Notes: a model not told the origin generated them from the sequence alone. DNA of 64,000 nt from Sorex araneus (GCF_027595985.1 NC_073313.1:105171052-105235051); one strand, 5' to 3'. Positions 11,811 to 22,709 are shown, counted from the stretch's first letter. Made by a program: numbers and translations.

Positions 11811-12053
11811 CACTGTAGAACTGTCGTCCAGTTGTTCATCGATTAGCTCGAGCAGGCACCAGTAACATCTCCATTGTAAGACTTGTTACTGTTTTTGACA
11901 TATCGAATACGCCACGGGGAGTTTGCCAGGCTCTGCCTTGTGGGCGGGATACTCTCAGTAGCTTGCCAGGTTCTCTGAGAGGGACAGAGGAATCAAACGC
12001 AGGTCAGTAGTGTACAAGGCAAACATCCTACCTGCTGTTCTATTGCTCCAGTC
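11811..12053 (-). mobile_element. RTE-tailed SINE (SOR-like head, RTE 3' tail)
   Basis: A perfect 13-bp TSD, CACCCAGATGTAA, at 11798-11810 and 12054-12066 defines the insertion into F4. On the minus strand it has a tRNA-like head (GACTGGAGCAATAGAACAGC, with degraded B box), a central region (GGCAAGCTCCC / GTATTCGATATGTC), and a 3' end GGTGCCTGCTCGAGCTAATC followed by GATGAACAACTGGACGACAG. That tail matches the 3' end of the RTE copies at 19190-19250 and 54330-54385. It ends in a short repeat (ACAGTTCTACAGTG), not poly-A, as expected for RTE-type priming. Confidence 0.93.
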
Positions 12054-12545
12054 CACCCAGATGTAATCTGCTGAAAGTTTGGGTATGTGGGTTTTGTGAC
12101 TAAAATCTCCAGGCTTTCTTGGGGCCAGGAAGGGCTACCTCTCCCCACCTCCCTGTACTTCCAGAAGCCTCGTCAGTCATGTCCACACCCCAAAGCTGCC
12201 CATGTCCACACACCCAGTTAAAATGCTACTTCAGTCTTATCTTCTCGATAAAAATACTGAATGCCCTGAACAAAGATTATGACTTCTTGGTACTGTATTA
12301 CAAACCATAATGCATAAAAAGAAAAGGAGAAAGACAGAAAGATGAAAAGTGCCTGCCTTAGAAACAGGCTGGTGGTGGGGAGGGATGTTTGGGGATGGTG
12401 GGAGGGAAACACGGACATTGGTTATGAGAAATATATACTGGTGGAGGGATGAGTGTTGGATCATTAAATAACTAAAACCCAATCATGAACAGCTTTGTAA
12501 TGGTCTATCTTACAAAGATATTCAATAAAATATTTTTTAAAAAGT

Positions 12546-12617
12546 AAAGTGAAGTTCATGCCCATTTCAGTCAGCTTAATCAGTGGCTAAATAAACAGCA
12601 GTATTCCTACATTTTAA
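12546..12617 (+). other. Possible 3'-transduced segment of F4
   Basis: About 70 bases lie between the F4 A-rich tail and the apparent right TSD copy (AAAGCCAATAT at ~12618; left copy at ~10836-10846). The segment ends ACATTTTAAA. It does not look like L1 or F4. It may be downstream source sequence carried along by readthrough transcription. Confidence 0.4.
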
Positions 12618-12785
12618 AAAGCCAATATCATGCATTTACATACTTTGTGATTTTATTTATATATCATTCTAGAAATAATAGTTTATATATGGAGAGCAGA
12701 TTAGGCTGCCAGCAGTTAGGGACTGGGATAACAGTGAACAAAGATCTTGGAGAGACATAGTGGTGTCTATCAAAAGGCACCATAA
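12618..12785 (+). mobile_element. Old L1 3' end (right part)
   Basis: It continues the old L1 of 10410-10850: CATACTTTGTGATTTTATTT, then ATCATTCTAGAAATAATAG, then GGAGAGCAGATTAGG, a pattern typical of ancient mammalian L1 3' ends. Confidence 0.75.
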
Positions 12786-12796
12786 AAGATCTTTCA

Positions 12797-12872
12797 AGCA
12801 TTGTGTAACTGAGACTTAAGCCTGAAAGTTTTTTAACTTTCCACATGGTGATTCAATAAAAAATAAAAATAA
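12797..12872 (+). mobile_element. F3 3'-end fragment
   Basis: Only the tail of F3 is present: GTGTAACTGAGACTTAAGCC, then GGTGATTCAATAAAAAATAA. It sits at the end of the old L1. The TSD is uncertain (AAAGATCTTTC versus AAAAATCTTTG). Confidence 0.75.
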
Positions 12873-12879
12873 AAAAATC

Positions 12880-13735
12880 TTTGTGACAGGTTATTTTATC
12901 ATTAATGGTTTCTGGATCTAGTCAAATACTTTTTCTGCATATACTGATATAATCATCTGACTATTTTTTTCTTTTATTGATATTGTGCATTATGTTGGTT
13001 CCTTGTTTGTTAAACCATCCTTGCATCCCTCAGATGAATCTTACTTGCTCTTAGTGTATGATCTTTTTGATGAATTGTTGGGTCCTATTTGCTATTATTT
13101 TGTTGAGGATATTTGAATCTGTGTTCATCAACAATATTGTTATGTAATTCTTTTTATTTTCATTTCATCCACACTGCAAAGAAGCTGCCACCCAGTTTAA
13201 AAAGTCACTCCGGCCTTACCTTCCCGGTAAAATTACTGAACGCCCTGAAAAAACATGATGACCTCTTAGTACCTGTATTGCAAACCATAATGCACAAAAG
13301 AAGAGAGAGAAAGAAGAAATGTTCTCGACATAGAAGTAGGCTGGGGGTGGGGCATGGGGTGTTGGGGGATGGTGAGAGAGAAATGGGGGACATTGGTGGT
13401 AGCAAATGTACACTGGTGGAGGGATGAGTGTTGGATCATTGTATGACTGAAACCCAATCATGAACAGCTTTGTAATGATCTATCTCACAGATATACAATT
13501 AGATTTTAAAAAGTATATAAAAATAAAAGTTTGAAAGATTTCACTAGCAAATCCACCTAGGTCTGGGATTTTGTTTTTTGGGAGACTTTTGATTATCATT
13601 TCAATTTCCTTGATAGTGATAGAGCTGTTCAGATATTCAAAATCATGTTTGTTCAGCTTTCGGAGGTTATAGGAGTCCAGAAATTTATACATTTCTTCTA
13701 GATTCTCTCTTATCATGGCATAACTCTTCATGGAG
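12880..13735 (-). mobile_element. L1 ORF2 fragment, split by an F4 tail
   Basis: On the minus strand, 12880-13150 is the RT region around the NKILANRIQ block, heavily decayed. 13526-13735 continues upstream, encoding KFLDSYNLRKLNKHDFEYLN, then EIEMIIKSLPKNKIPDLGGF (the usual P-G-P-D-G-F is altered here). The F4 fragment at 13160-13525 lies between. Confidence 0.85.
13160..13525 (+). mobile_element. F4 element, 3' part
   Basis: It begins near ATCCACACTGCAAAGAAGCT, matching ~12180 and ~58340, and runs through GGTAAAATTACTGAACGCCC, GTATTGCAAACCATAATGCA and GGAGGGATGAGTGTTGGATC to the A-rich end. It is 5'-truncated and inserted in a minus-strand L1. Confidence 0.85.
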
Positions 13736-15585
13736 GGGGTTGCATTTGAGCTGCACCATGGTGTGAATATATTTGTTCAAATGGTATTTACTGATATATA
13801 ATATGTGCTAAGCTCTAAGCACAAAGTAAAGCAGGGCACACTCTTTAGAGTCAGGAACCAAGGCTCTAAATATATTTCTTGTAACCTTGCCCACCCCTCT
13901 TATCACTGAAAACAGCACCTCTATTTTCAATTGCTCAGTTCAATTTGGCAATTCAAGTTGAAACTCACTCTTAATGCCCAAAAGCAGCCATCCAATGCCT
14001 AATGAGCAGCCATGTTGACCCACTTTCCATCTAAATTCCTCCTTCCCAAACATGTTTCTGGGCAACTGGAATTCTTTAGTGACACTTCAGAGACTTGTTT
14101 TGGTGACTTTGAATTTGCAGCAACTAAAGCTTTGAAACTAGGATGTAAAATTTGGAGTCACCCACCCTCAATCTCTGATCAAGAAAAATCCTTCAGAGCC
14201 TGTTAGTACTGGCTGGTACCCTGTATCCCTGCTATGCTCATGTGAAGTACCCTATGGAAGCCACATTTGCCTTTTTTCTTGGTGTGCCTGTGGTTATGTG
14301 GTACCCAGAGACTGCCTGGATATTTTTGAAAGGCTGTCTTCTCTAACACTTCAGTAATAGTGTGAGGTGGTTTATAGCTCTAGTTACCTTCTAGTTTCTT
14401 ATCCCAAGCCAAACTGTAAATGATAATAATAACCATTATGCTATGACAAAAGTGACTATCTATTAAGGCTTTCCCTGCATAAGAGAAAATCTTCGAAATA
14501 TTGGTGGCAACAAGGATATAAGGACACCCTACTTGCACTTGTATGAGTCTCAACTCAGGGCACAAAATCAGCGGCAAAAATCTCCAGTTATAACTTAGGG
14601 GCCTGGTCTGGAAAGGCAGTTGAAACCACTTACTGATGTCTTAATATAGTGCATTAGTCTTTTGCAGTATTGAATTGTATTTGTTAACAAATAGAACTGA
14701 AAAATCAGGATAGTTTCTAATCTTACTGGTTTTTCCATGATATACTTATAAGAAAACCATTGATATTTCAGGAAGAAAGTTCTACTATATCAAGGAGTTG
14801 GTCTTCAGCCAAGATTTTTTGGTGAGTTTAATTTAAAATATAATTATCTCCAGGATGGTCAATTTCTGAAGAAAACTAGGTGACATTGGAAACAAAGCCC
14901 CATATACTTCCTCACCACGGTGGTTTTTGAGCTTCTGACAGTCTAGAGCTGTATGTGACTGGGGTTGGGGATGCCCACTGGCTTCTGTACCAATGACTCT
15001 GAACTCTTAGAGCAGCCAGGTGGGTCATGGTCCCTGAGGCAGTAATGACTCCATCCCTCCTCACCTCTGTGTACTGATAGGTGCCTTGGATCTTGACGAT
15101 GGCCACAATAGATAACTCCTAGCCTATCCTAGACAGATCTATGTGATATGACACATTTGGGAAGCAGGATTGCTGAGGTGAAGAACGAATGGGACAATTC
15201 AAATAAAGACCCATATGATTTCTCAAGGAGCTGTGAACTCAGGCTGGAGTGAGTCTGTTGCCTTTCCCTCACAGAAAATAATTTCAGAGGGAGATGAAAT
15301 AGTGAAGCAAGATAGCTTTTATTGAATGCAACTTAGAAAGATGTGAGGGGAGAAAGAGAAAATATGTGTTCAAGACAGAACACTAACTTCTCCAGATTTG
15401 AAAAAGCAAGTAAAGAGACAGAGATAAGCAAATGAGATATATGTTCAAGGTAGAACATGGGTAGAGCAAATAATAGGTTTACAAAGTGTTGCTTTGTGCC
15501 AACAAAGTAATTGCTTAGCTAAATCCAGCACAAACACTAGGTTTAAATTTTTGAGGCACTGTCATTTTCCCTCAGTAGCTGCATC
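13736..15585. other. About 1.85 kb, mostly unrecognised
   Basis: 13775-13835 (TATGTGCTAAGCTCTAAGCA) is faintly MIR- or L2-like. A 64-codon minus-strand frame at 14912-15106 (MAIVKIQGTYQYTEVRRDGV at its start) is not a family I know and has no clear splice sites. I see no supported gene. Confidence 0.4.
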
Positions 15586-15715
15586 AGTTTACACATCCCA
15601 AAACAGTGTATGAAAGAGAATTTAATTTTTTTCACATGCTCATTGAAATATTTTCTATTTCTTTCATCATGATCATCTTAGTGGGGTTGTCTCATTAGAA
15701 GCTTGATTTGCATTT
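15586..15715 (-). mobile_element. Old L1 ORF2 fragment
   Basis: Antisense of the C-terminal ORF2 region (ACATCCCAAAACAGTGTATG, then GCTTGATTTGCATTTCCAG). It is more diverged than its neighbour at 15716, which repeats the same ORF2 segment, so this is a separate older copy that probably hosted the next L1. Confidence 0.7.
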
Positions 15716-16267
15716 CCAGGAGTGGAATTGCTGGATCACATGGAAGCTAAATTTCTAGTTTTTTTGAGGAATGTCTATATTTCTTCCAAAAAGTTTGGAC
15801 CAGTTTACATTTCCACCAGCAGTGAATTAGGGTTCCTTTTTGCCCTTATTCATGCCAACACATGTTGTTGTTCTGTTTGATGAGTACTAGTCTTGCCAAG
15901 GTCAAAATACATCATTGTTGCTTTGATTTGCATTTCCCTTGTGATTAGTGATTTAGAGCATTTTTCATGTGTCTTTCTACCATTTGTATTTTTTATTTGA
16001 AAAAGTTTCTGTTCATCTCTTCTCCCCATTTTTGAGGGGGTTTTATATTTCTTTCTTGTAAAGTCCTACAGTAATTTATATATCTTGGATATTAACCCGT
16101 TATTAAATGAGTGTTGAGTAAATAATTTTTCCCAGTCTCTGGGCTGTCTTTGTGTTCTGGCCATCATTTCCTTTGAGGTGCATACTTCTTAATTTAACTT
16201 AGTCCCATTTGTTTATCTTTTCTTCCACTTGCCTAGTCATTGGCATTTCGTCCTGTAAGATGCTCTA

Positions 16268-16355
16268 GGGTGTTTGATCATTGTGCGATTGTAACCCAAA
16301 CATAAAAGCTTGTAACTATCTCACGGTGACTCAATAAAATTTTAAAAACTTTTTA
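16268..16355 (+). mobile_element. L1-type 3' tail fragment
   Basis: It starts GGTGTTTGATCATTGTGCGA and ends GGTGACTCAATAAAATTTT. It closely matches the tail at 55260-55335. Less than 100 bp, extremely 5'-truncated, inserted in the minus-strand L1. Confidence 0.8.
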
Positions 16356-16957
16356 AAATATGCCTCTAGCTTCAATGTTATGAAGAGTTCTGCCTATGTT
16401 TTTCTTTATGTACCTTATGGAATCAGATCTAATATAGAAATCTTTAATCCATTTTGATGTGACTTTTGTGCCTAGTCAGTGGCATTTCATACTTATATAT
16501 GCCTCTAGCTTCAATGTCATAGAGTTCTATTTGTTTTTCTCTATGTGACTTATGGGTTTAGATTTTATAACGAAGTCTTTAACCGATTTTGATTTGACTT
16601 TTGTTCAGGGAGTTAGAAAGATTTGAGTTTATTTTTTCACATGTAGCCGACCAGTTTTCCCAGCATCAAGTTTTTAAAAGGATCTCCTTGATCCACTTCA
16701 TAGTTTCGGCTTCTTTATCAAAGATTAACTGACCATAGATATGAGGGTCTGTCTCTTGGTTTTCTATTCTATTTCATTGATTTAAGTGTCTGTCTTTATT
16801 TCTGTACCATGTTTTTTTAACTATTACTACTCTGTAGTACAGTTTGAAGTTGGAGAAAGTGCTGTCTCCCATCTTCTTTTCCCCAAGAATTGCTTTGTTT
16901 ATTCGGTGTGTGTGTGTTTATAGTTCCATGTTAATTTTAAGAGTGTTTGATATATTT

Positions 16958-17038
16958 CTTTTTTTAAATTTGTTTTTCGAGTCATCGTGAGATACAGGTG
17001 ACAAAACTGATCATGGTCGGGTTTCTGTCATACAATGT
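16958..17038 (-). mobile_element. 81-bp L1 3' tail insertion
   Basis: A perfect 14-bp TSD, TGTTTGATATATTT, at 16944-16957 and 17039-17052. The insert is the reverse of an L1 3' terminus (T-run, then GAGTCATCGTGAGATACAGG). It is one of the shortest complete insertions here. Confidence 0.9.
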
Positions 17039-17110
17039 TGTTTGATATATTTATTTCAAAACTGTAGTGGGTAGCGTTTTAGGGATTTCACTAAATCTTT
17101 TTTCTTTGTA

Positions 17111-17533
17111 GTTTTAATTTTTTTTAAAAAGTTATTAGTGAATCACCATGAGATAAAGTTACAGACTTACAAACTATCATGCTTGTGTTTCAGTCATACA
17201 ATGATCAAGTACCCATTCCCCCACCAGTGCCCATTTTCCACCACCAATGGTCCCAGCATCCCTCCCACCACCCCCATCCTGTCCCCTTCACCCCACCCTG
17301 CCTCCTGGGGCAGGGCATTCCCTTTTGCTCTCTCTCTCCTTTTGGGTGTTGTGGTTTGTTATAGCGGTATTAAGTAGGCATTATGTTCAGTCTACAGTCT
17401 ATTTTCAGCCTGCATCTCCCATCCTTAGCGAGCCCATCTGGCACCCTTTGCTTCATGGCCCCTTCTCTATCTGAGCTGCTTTCCCCCTCAGCATGTGAGG
17501 CCAGCTTCCAAGTTGGGGAGTAATCCTCCTGGT
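17111..17533 (-). mobile_element. L1 3' UTR, head-to-head with the RTE copy
   Basis: Reverse L1 3' UTR from its tail (GTTATTAGTGAATCACCATG) to GCTTCCAAGTTGGGGAGTAA and GGTAAATACCTCTACTAC. It stops where RTE sequence begins on the plus strand (~17545). No TSD separating the two was found. Confidence 0.9.
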
Positions 17534-17544
17534 AAATACCTCTA

Positions 17545-19258
17545 CTACAAGACCAAGATGACTACCCTCCGACGTCCTGATGGATCTATCACATCTTCCA
17601 GAAGGGCAATGGAGAGGATTATTCACAACTTCTACTCGGATCTCTTTGACAGCCACACCCACCTGCACACATACCAAATTCTGCAGGATGGATATGTCTA
17701 TCCCAACATCCTACCTTCCAAAATCCAACGTGCCATTTTGTCGGTAAAGAAGCATACAGCATCTGGTCCAGACAAGGTCATACCTGAACACCTGGAGAAA
17801 GTGCCACCAGTACGCGTCAATACACTGGCTTGGCTTTTCACACACTACTTGTCCGAATGCAAGTTTCCATCCCAAAGAAAAACCAGCAGGACCGTCCTGT
17901 TGTACAAGAAGGGAGACATCCACGACATCGGCAACTACCTCCCAATCTGCCTGTTATCCATTGTCTACAAGTTGTTCACTTGAGTCATCCTGAATAGAAT
18001 AGGCAGAACACCAGACAAAGGACAACCACGTGAGCAAACCAGGATCCGAAAAGAATTCAGCATGATCGACCATATCCACACAGTGACCAAGCTCATTGAA
18101 GTTTTGTGAGAGTTCAAGATGCCGCTCTGTCTAACACTCATTGATTTAAAGAAGGCCTTTGATTCCATTGAGACTGAAGTGGTTATTGAAGCCCTAACCA
18201 AATAGGGCATTCAAACTCAGCACAAGATCCTCTGCGAGCTGTATTACAGATTCACCACCAGGATCTCACCATTCAAGAAGGAAGTGATCATCGACATAAA
18301 GAGAGGGGTGCAGCAGGGTGATACCATGTCACCAAAACTCTTCAGTGCCATCCTCGAGAACGTCATGGGAGACTGGAATGGAAGAAATGGGAGTGAAGAT
18401 AGACGGTTGGCAACTACACCGCCTCCGCTTCACTGATGACATCGTTCTAATAACACCAAACATTAACCACGCGGCACAAATGCTGGCCAACTTTGACCGT
18501 GAGTGTGGAAAGGTCAGACTACAGCTGAATCTCACCAAGACAGTGTTCATGAAAAACAAACTAGTCCCTGATGTTCCATTTGCTCTCAACGAAATGAACA
18601 CCTCCGAATGAAGCAGCTATTTGTACCTGGGTCGAGAACTCAATATGAGGAATGACTTGGTGCCAGAACTGCACAGGAGGAAGAGAGCAGCATGGAATGC
18701 CTTCAAGATCCTTGAACAAATTACTAAGAGGACGAAGAACCTACGGCTCCAGGCACATCTTTTCGACTCCACCGTTCTTCCTGCACTAATATAACGCCTC
18801 AGAGACCTGGGCCCTACGAAAACAGGATGAGAATGCTATTCAGGTATCCCAAAGAGGAATCAAAAGAGCTATGCTTTGAATATCACATTTCACTCAAGTG
18901 AGAGAAGGAATCTGGAGTGCAGACCTCAGTTGACGATCAAGAAGCAGGGACACTGTCTCATTTACCAAAGTGTCGAAAATCAGATGGGCCGGACATGAAA
19001 TGCGATTTAGAGATGACCGCTGGACTAGAGCTGTTACCGACTGGATTCCACGGCACGTCAATAGACCGCGTGGCCACCCACCTACGAGATGGTCAGACTT
19101 CTTCGTCAAAACCCTGAATGAATAGGTTAAGGCTCTTCGTGTTCCTGGAGCGAGCAGATACCACTGGGCTACACTAGCACATGACAGGGATGAATGGAGA
19201 CATTACTGGCACCTGCTCGAGCAAATCAAAGATCAACGGGATGACAAGTGATAAGTGA
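17545..19258 (+). pseudogene. RTE-clade non-LTR retrotransposon, copy 1 (RT domain to 3' tail), inactive
   Basis: It encodes the N-terminal fingers to C-terminal end of an RTE-type reverse transcriptase. The first 17549-17983 is open: MTTLRRPDGSITSSRRAMER at its start, then SGPDKVIPEHL, then GDIHDIGNYLPICLLS. A stop (TGA at ~17981) replaces the cysteine seen in copy 3. Palm motif A is LIDLKKAFDSIE (~18138-18172); motif C is RFTDDIVL (~18426-18449, usual FADD). More stops and frameshifts follow (for example ~18108, ~18203, ~18375). The C-terminal block GRPPT/RWSDFFVK is near 19075-19105. The endonuclease and 5' UTR are missing. The 3' end is GCTCGAGCAAATCAAAGATC, then a short repeat (GATGACAAGTGATAAGTGAC) instead of poly-A. 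The protein resembles RTEs of strongylid nematodes (from memory). Confidence 0.92.
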
Positions 19259-19733
19259 CAAGCACTCTCTGAGTTCTTTTTGTTCATTTTCAAAGTTTGT
19301 GACAATTTTGAACAGTTTCCATTGAGTAGGTGTTTTTACATCTCTTTTGACTATAATATAGGATTGCACTGTTAAGCTATTCGATTGAAACAGAATAAGC
19401 TGTTTCAATTATAGCAGAATTGGCTATATTCTGGATCCCTGTGGACAGTATGTAAGATTAGCATACTGGCCTCCTAATATCTTTTGTGTTTCATCCCACT
19501 TAATTAGCAGCTATTTATTTTACAGCTCATATATAGCTCAATACGCTGTAGAAGTCACTGAAACAGTACCACTGTGTGTGGAAAAACTTCAGTTGCCCCT
19601 CACTGTTGCCATCTGTCACGTCGCCCCTCGTCACTTGTCAACAAATGGTCTCTTGTCACTTCTTGCTACCTATAGCTCAAATACTTACCACTTCTCACGA
19701 CTTGGTGCTTGCTTTAAATATTTTTTTTAATTT
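19259..19733. other. No gene or named repeat seen
   Basis: Sequence between RTE copy 1 and an old SINE. An inverted pair, GAAACAG/CTGTTTC, occurs near 19387-19407. Nothing else is recognisable. Confidence 0.35.
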
Positions 19734-19885
19734 AGGGCCTAGAGAGATAGTAGAGTGGGTAGGACACTTGTCTTGAGTGTGGCCGACCAGGTTTCGATTC
19801 CCAGGATCCCATATTCTACCCTGAGCACTAAGAGGAGTGATTCCTGCGTGCGGAGACTGGGCATCTCTGGGTGTGACCCAATTTT
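19734..19885 (+). mobile_element. SOR-related SINE
   Basis: GGCCTAGAGAGATAGTAGAG (A-box region), GTGGCCGACCAGGTTTCGAT (B-box region), GAGTGATTCCTGCGTGCGGA and GGGTGTGACCC. It is moderately diverged, and its A-tail merges with AT-rich DNA. Confidence 0.82.
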
Positions 19886-20425
19886 TTTCTATTATTTAAA
19901 AATGTTTTAAAATTTATTTATTTTAAAAATTGTTTATTAGTGAATCACCGTGAGGTACAGTTACAAGCTTATGAACTTTCTTGTTTGCATTTTAGTCATA
20001 CAGTGATCATTTACCCATCACTCCACCAGTGCCCATTCTCCTCCACCAATGTTCTCAATATACCTCAATATACCCTACCCCATCCCCCACTACCCCACCC
20101 TGCATCTGTGGCAGGGCATTCCCCTTTGTTCTCCCTCCTTTTGGGTATTGTGGTTTGCAATAGAGGTATTGAGTGGCCACCATGTTCGGTCTATAGTCTA
20201 TTTTCGGCACCCATCTTTCAAACCGAATGAGTCCTCCCAACAACCTCTACTTGTTATTCCCTTCTCTATCTCAGCTGCCTTTTCCCCCAGCATGTGAGGC
20301 CAGTTTCCAAGTTGTGGGGCACGCCTCTTGGTCCTTATCTCTACTACTCTTGGGTGTTAGTCTTCCATTCTGTTACTTTATATTCCACACATGAGTGCAA
20401 TCTTTCTACGTCTGTCTCTCTCTTT

Positions 20426-20955
20426 TTTTTATTTTTATTTTTATTTTATTTTTTTTATAATTTATTTATTTTTAATTAGAGAATCACCGTGAGGGTACAG
20501 TTACAGATTTATACACTTTTGTGCTTATACTTCCCTCATACAAAGTTCGGGAACCCATCCCTTCACCAGTGCCCATTCTCCACCACCCGTAAACCCGGCG
20601 TCCCTCCCACCCTCCCCAATCCCATCTCCCCCCCACCCCACCCTGCCACTGTGGCAGGGCATTCCCTTCTGTTCTCTCTCTCTAATTAGCTGTTGTGGTT
20701 TGCAATAAAGGTGTTGAGTGGCCGCTGTGCTCAGTCTCTAGCCCTCATTCAGCCCGCAACTCCCTTCCCCCACATGGCCTTCAACTACAATGTAGTTGGT
20801 GATTGCTTCTCTGAGTTGACCTTTCCCCGGAAGGTGAGGCCAGCCTCGAAGCCATGGGGTCAACCTCCTGGTACTTATTTCTACAGTTCTTGGGTATTAG
20901 TCTCCCACTCTGATATTCTATATACCATAGATGAGTGCAGTCTTTCTATGTCTGC
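20426..20955 (-). mobile_element. Young L1 3' end nested in L1
   Basis: A perfect 16-bp TSD, GTCTGTCTCTCTCTTT, at 20410-20425 and 20956-20971. The insert is the L1 3' UTR plus the last ORF2 codons. Its 66-codon antisense frame is identical to the one at 1279-1479, so these two copies belong to the same very recent subfamily. Confidence 0.93.
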
Positions 20956-21411
20956 GTCTGTCTCTCTCTTTCTGACTCATTTCACTTAACATGATACTCT
21001 CCATGACCATTCACTTATATGCAAATTTCATGACTTCATTCCCACCAGCAGTGAAGGAGAGTCCCTTTCTCTCCACATCTGTGACAATACCCGTTGCTTT
21101 TGTTCTTTTGGATGTGGGCCAGTCTCTGTGGTGTGAAATGATATCTCATTGTTGTTTTAACCTGCATATCCCTGATAATTAGTGATGTGGAGCGTTTTAT
21201 CATGTGTCTTTTAGCCATTCGGATTTTTTCTTTGAGAAAATTTATGTTCATTTAACCCCCCCCCATTTTTCTGATGGGTTTGGATGTTTTCTTATTATAG
21301 AGTTCAACCAATGCCTTGTATATTCTTGATATCAAACCCTTATCAAATGGGTATTGAGTGACTAGCCTTTCCCACTCTGTAGACTGTCTTTGGATTCTGG
21401 TCACTATATCT

Positions 21412-21999
21412 ATTTTTAAAATTTTTATTAGTGAATCACCGTGAGGTACAGTTACAAACTTATGAACTTTCATGTTAGCATTTCGTTTACATCCCTACAC
21501 CAGTGCCCATCCTCCTTCACCAATGTTCCCAGTATCCCTCCCAAAACCCCCACCCCAATCTCCACAACCCCACCCTGCCTCTGCAGCAGGGCATTCCCTT
21601 TTGTTCTCTCTCCTATTGGATGTTGTAGTTTGTAATAGAGGTATTGAGTGGCCATCATGTTCGGTCTATAGTCTACTTTCAGCACGCAGCTTTCGACCCG
21701 AGTGGGTCCTCCCAACATCCTCTACTTGGTTTTCCTTTCTCTATCTGAGCTGCCTTTCCCCCAAGCATGTGAGGCCAGTTTCCAAGCTGTGGGGCAGACC
21801 TCCTGGTTCTTATATCTACTACTCTTGGGTGTTAGTCTCCCATTCTGCTACTTTATATTCCACAGATGAGTGCGATCTTTCTATGTCTGTCTCTTTCTTT
21901 CTGACTCATTTCACTCAACATGATACTTTCCATGTTGATCCACTTATATGCAAATTTCATGACTTCATCTTTTCTAACAGCTGCATAGTATTCCATTGT
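21412..21999 (-). mobile_element. L1 3' end nested in L1
   Basis: A perfect 13-bp TSD, GGTCACTATATCT, at 21399-21411 and 22000-22012. The insert runs from the L1 tail (TTATTAGTGAATCACCGTGA) to the ORF2 C-terminal segment TAACAGCTGCATAGTATTCC. It is a somewhat different 3' UTR subfamily from 20426-20955. Confidence 0.93.
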
Positions 22000-22709
22000 G
22001 GTCACTATATCTTTTGAGGTGCAGAAGCTTCTCAGGTTAAGGTAGTCCCATTTGTTTATCTCTGTTTCCACTTGCTTGGCCAATGGTGTGTTATCTTTAA
22101 AGATATCTTTAGCTTCAATGTCGTGGAGGGTTTTGATGACCTTGATTTCAATGTACTTGATGGATTCTGGTCTGATGTTGAGGTCTTTGATCAATTTTGA
22201 TCTGACTTTTGTGCATGGTGTTAGATAGAGGTCTGGACCCATTTTTTTGCATGTAGCTGTCCAGTTTTGCCAGCATCATTTGTTAAAGAGGCTGTATTTG
22301 CTCCACTTCACATTTCTTGCTCCCTTATTAAAGATTAGATGATCATATGTTTGAGGGTGTGTGTTGGGATATTCAACCCTTTTCTATTGGTCTGTGGCTC
22401 TGTTTTTGTTCCAGTACCATGCTGTTTTAATTATTACCGCTTTGTAGTAGAGTTTGAGGTTGGGAAGGGTGATGCCTCCCATCTTCTTTTTCCCAAGAAT
22501 TATTTTGGCTATTCATGTGAGCTTATTTGTTCCATATGAATTTCAGCAGTTTTTGTTCCATTTCTTTGAAGAATGTCCTGGGTATCCTTATAGGGATTGT
22601 ATTGAATTTCAATAATGCTTTGGGGAGTATTGCCATTTCGACAATGTTAATTCTCCCAATCCATGAGCAGGGGATGTTTCCCTTTCCTCGTATCCTCTTT
22701 TATTTCTTT

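Larger units (their letters stand above)
10852..12545 (+). mobile_element. Composite non-autonomous element F4, near full length, twice interrupted
   Basis: The 5' GC-richer part (GGGGTACAGTGCTGCCAGCA, CATGGGGCAAGTGCATCAGC) matches 56162 onward. The middle (AGAGACCCATAAATAAATCT, GATCCAAAATCACCGCCATG, GGGTTTTGTGACTAAAATCT) is shared with 48485, 56162 and 58084. The 3' part (TGTATTACAAACCATAATGC, TGGAGGGATGAGTGTTGGAT, TTCAATAAAAT) resembles L1 3' UTR. An L1 tail (11004-11526) and an RTE-tailed SINE (11811-12053) are inserted. No ORF is seen. It probably moved by L1 machinery, inferred from the tail. Confidence 0.8.
15716..17110 (-). mobile_element. L1 ORF2 fragment with internal duplication
   Basis: Minus-strand ORF2 from the C-terminal part (ATTGCTGGATCACATGGAAG) back toward the RT thumb and connection region. 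Many indels and stops. It holds a plus-strand L1/F-type tail at 16268-16355, a diverged repeat of its own sequence (units near 16231-16470 and 16470-16620), and a tiny L1 tail at 16958-17038. Confidence 0.85.

Noticed and set aside
14912..15106. 64-codon minus-strand frame that looks exon-like
   Set aside because: It reads smoothly, but I know no matching protein and see no clear acceptor/donor pair. A protein search would decide.
17545..19258. RTE copies as mammalian BovB
   Set aside because: The C-terminal protein and the GCTCGAGCAAATC tail do not look like BovB as I know it, and resemble nematode RTEs more. A tree is needed to be final.
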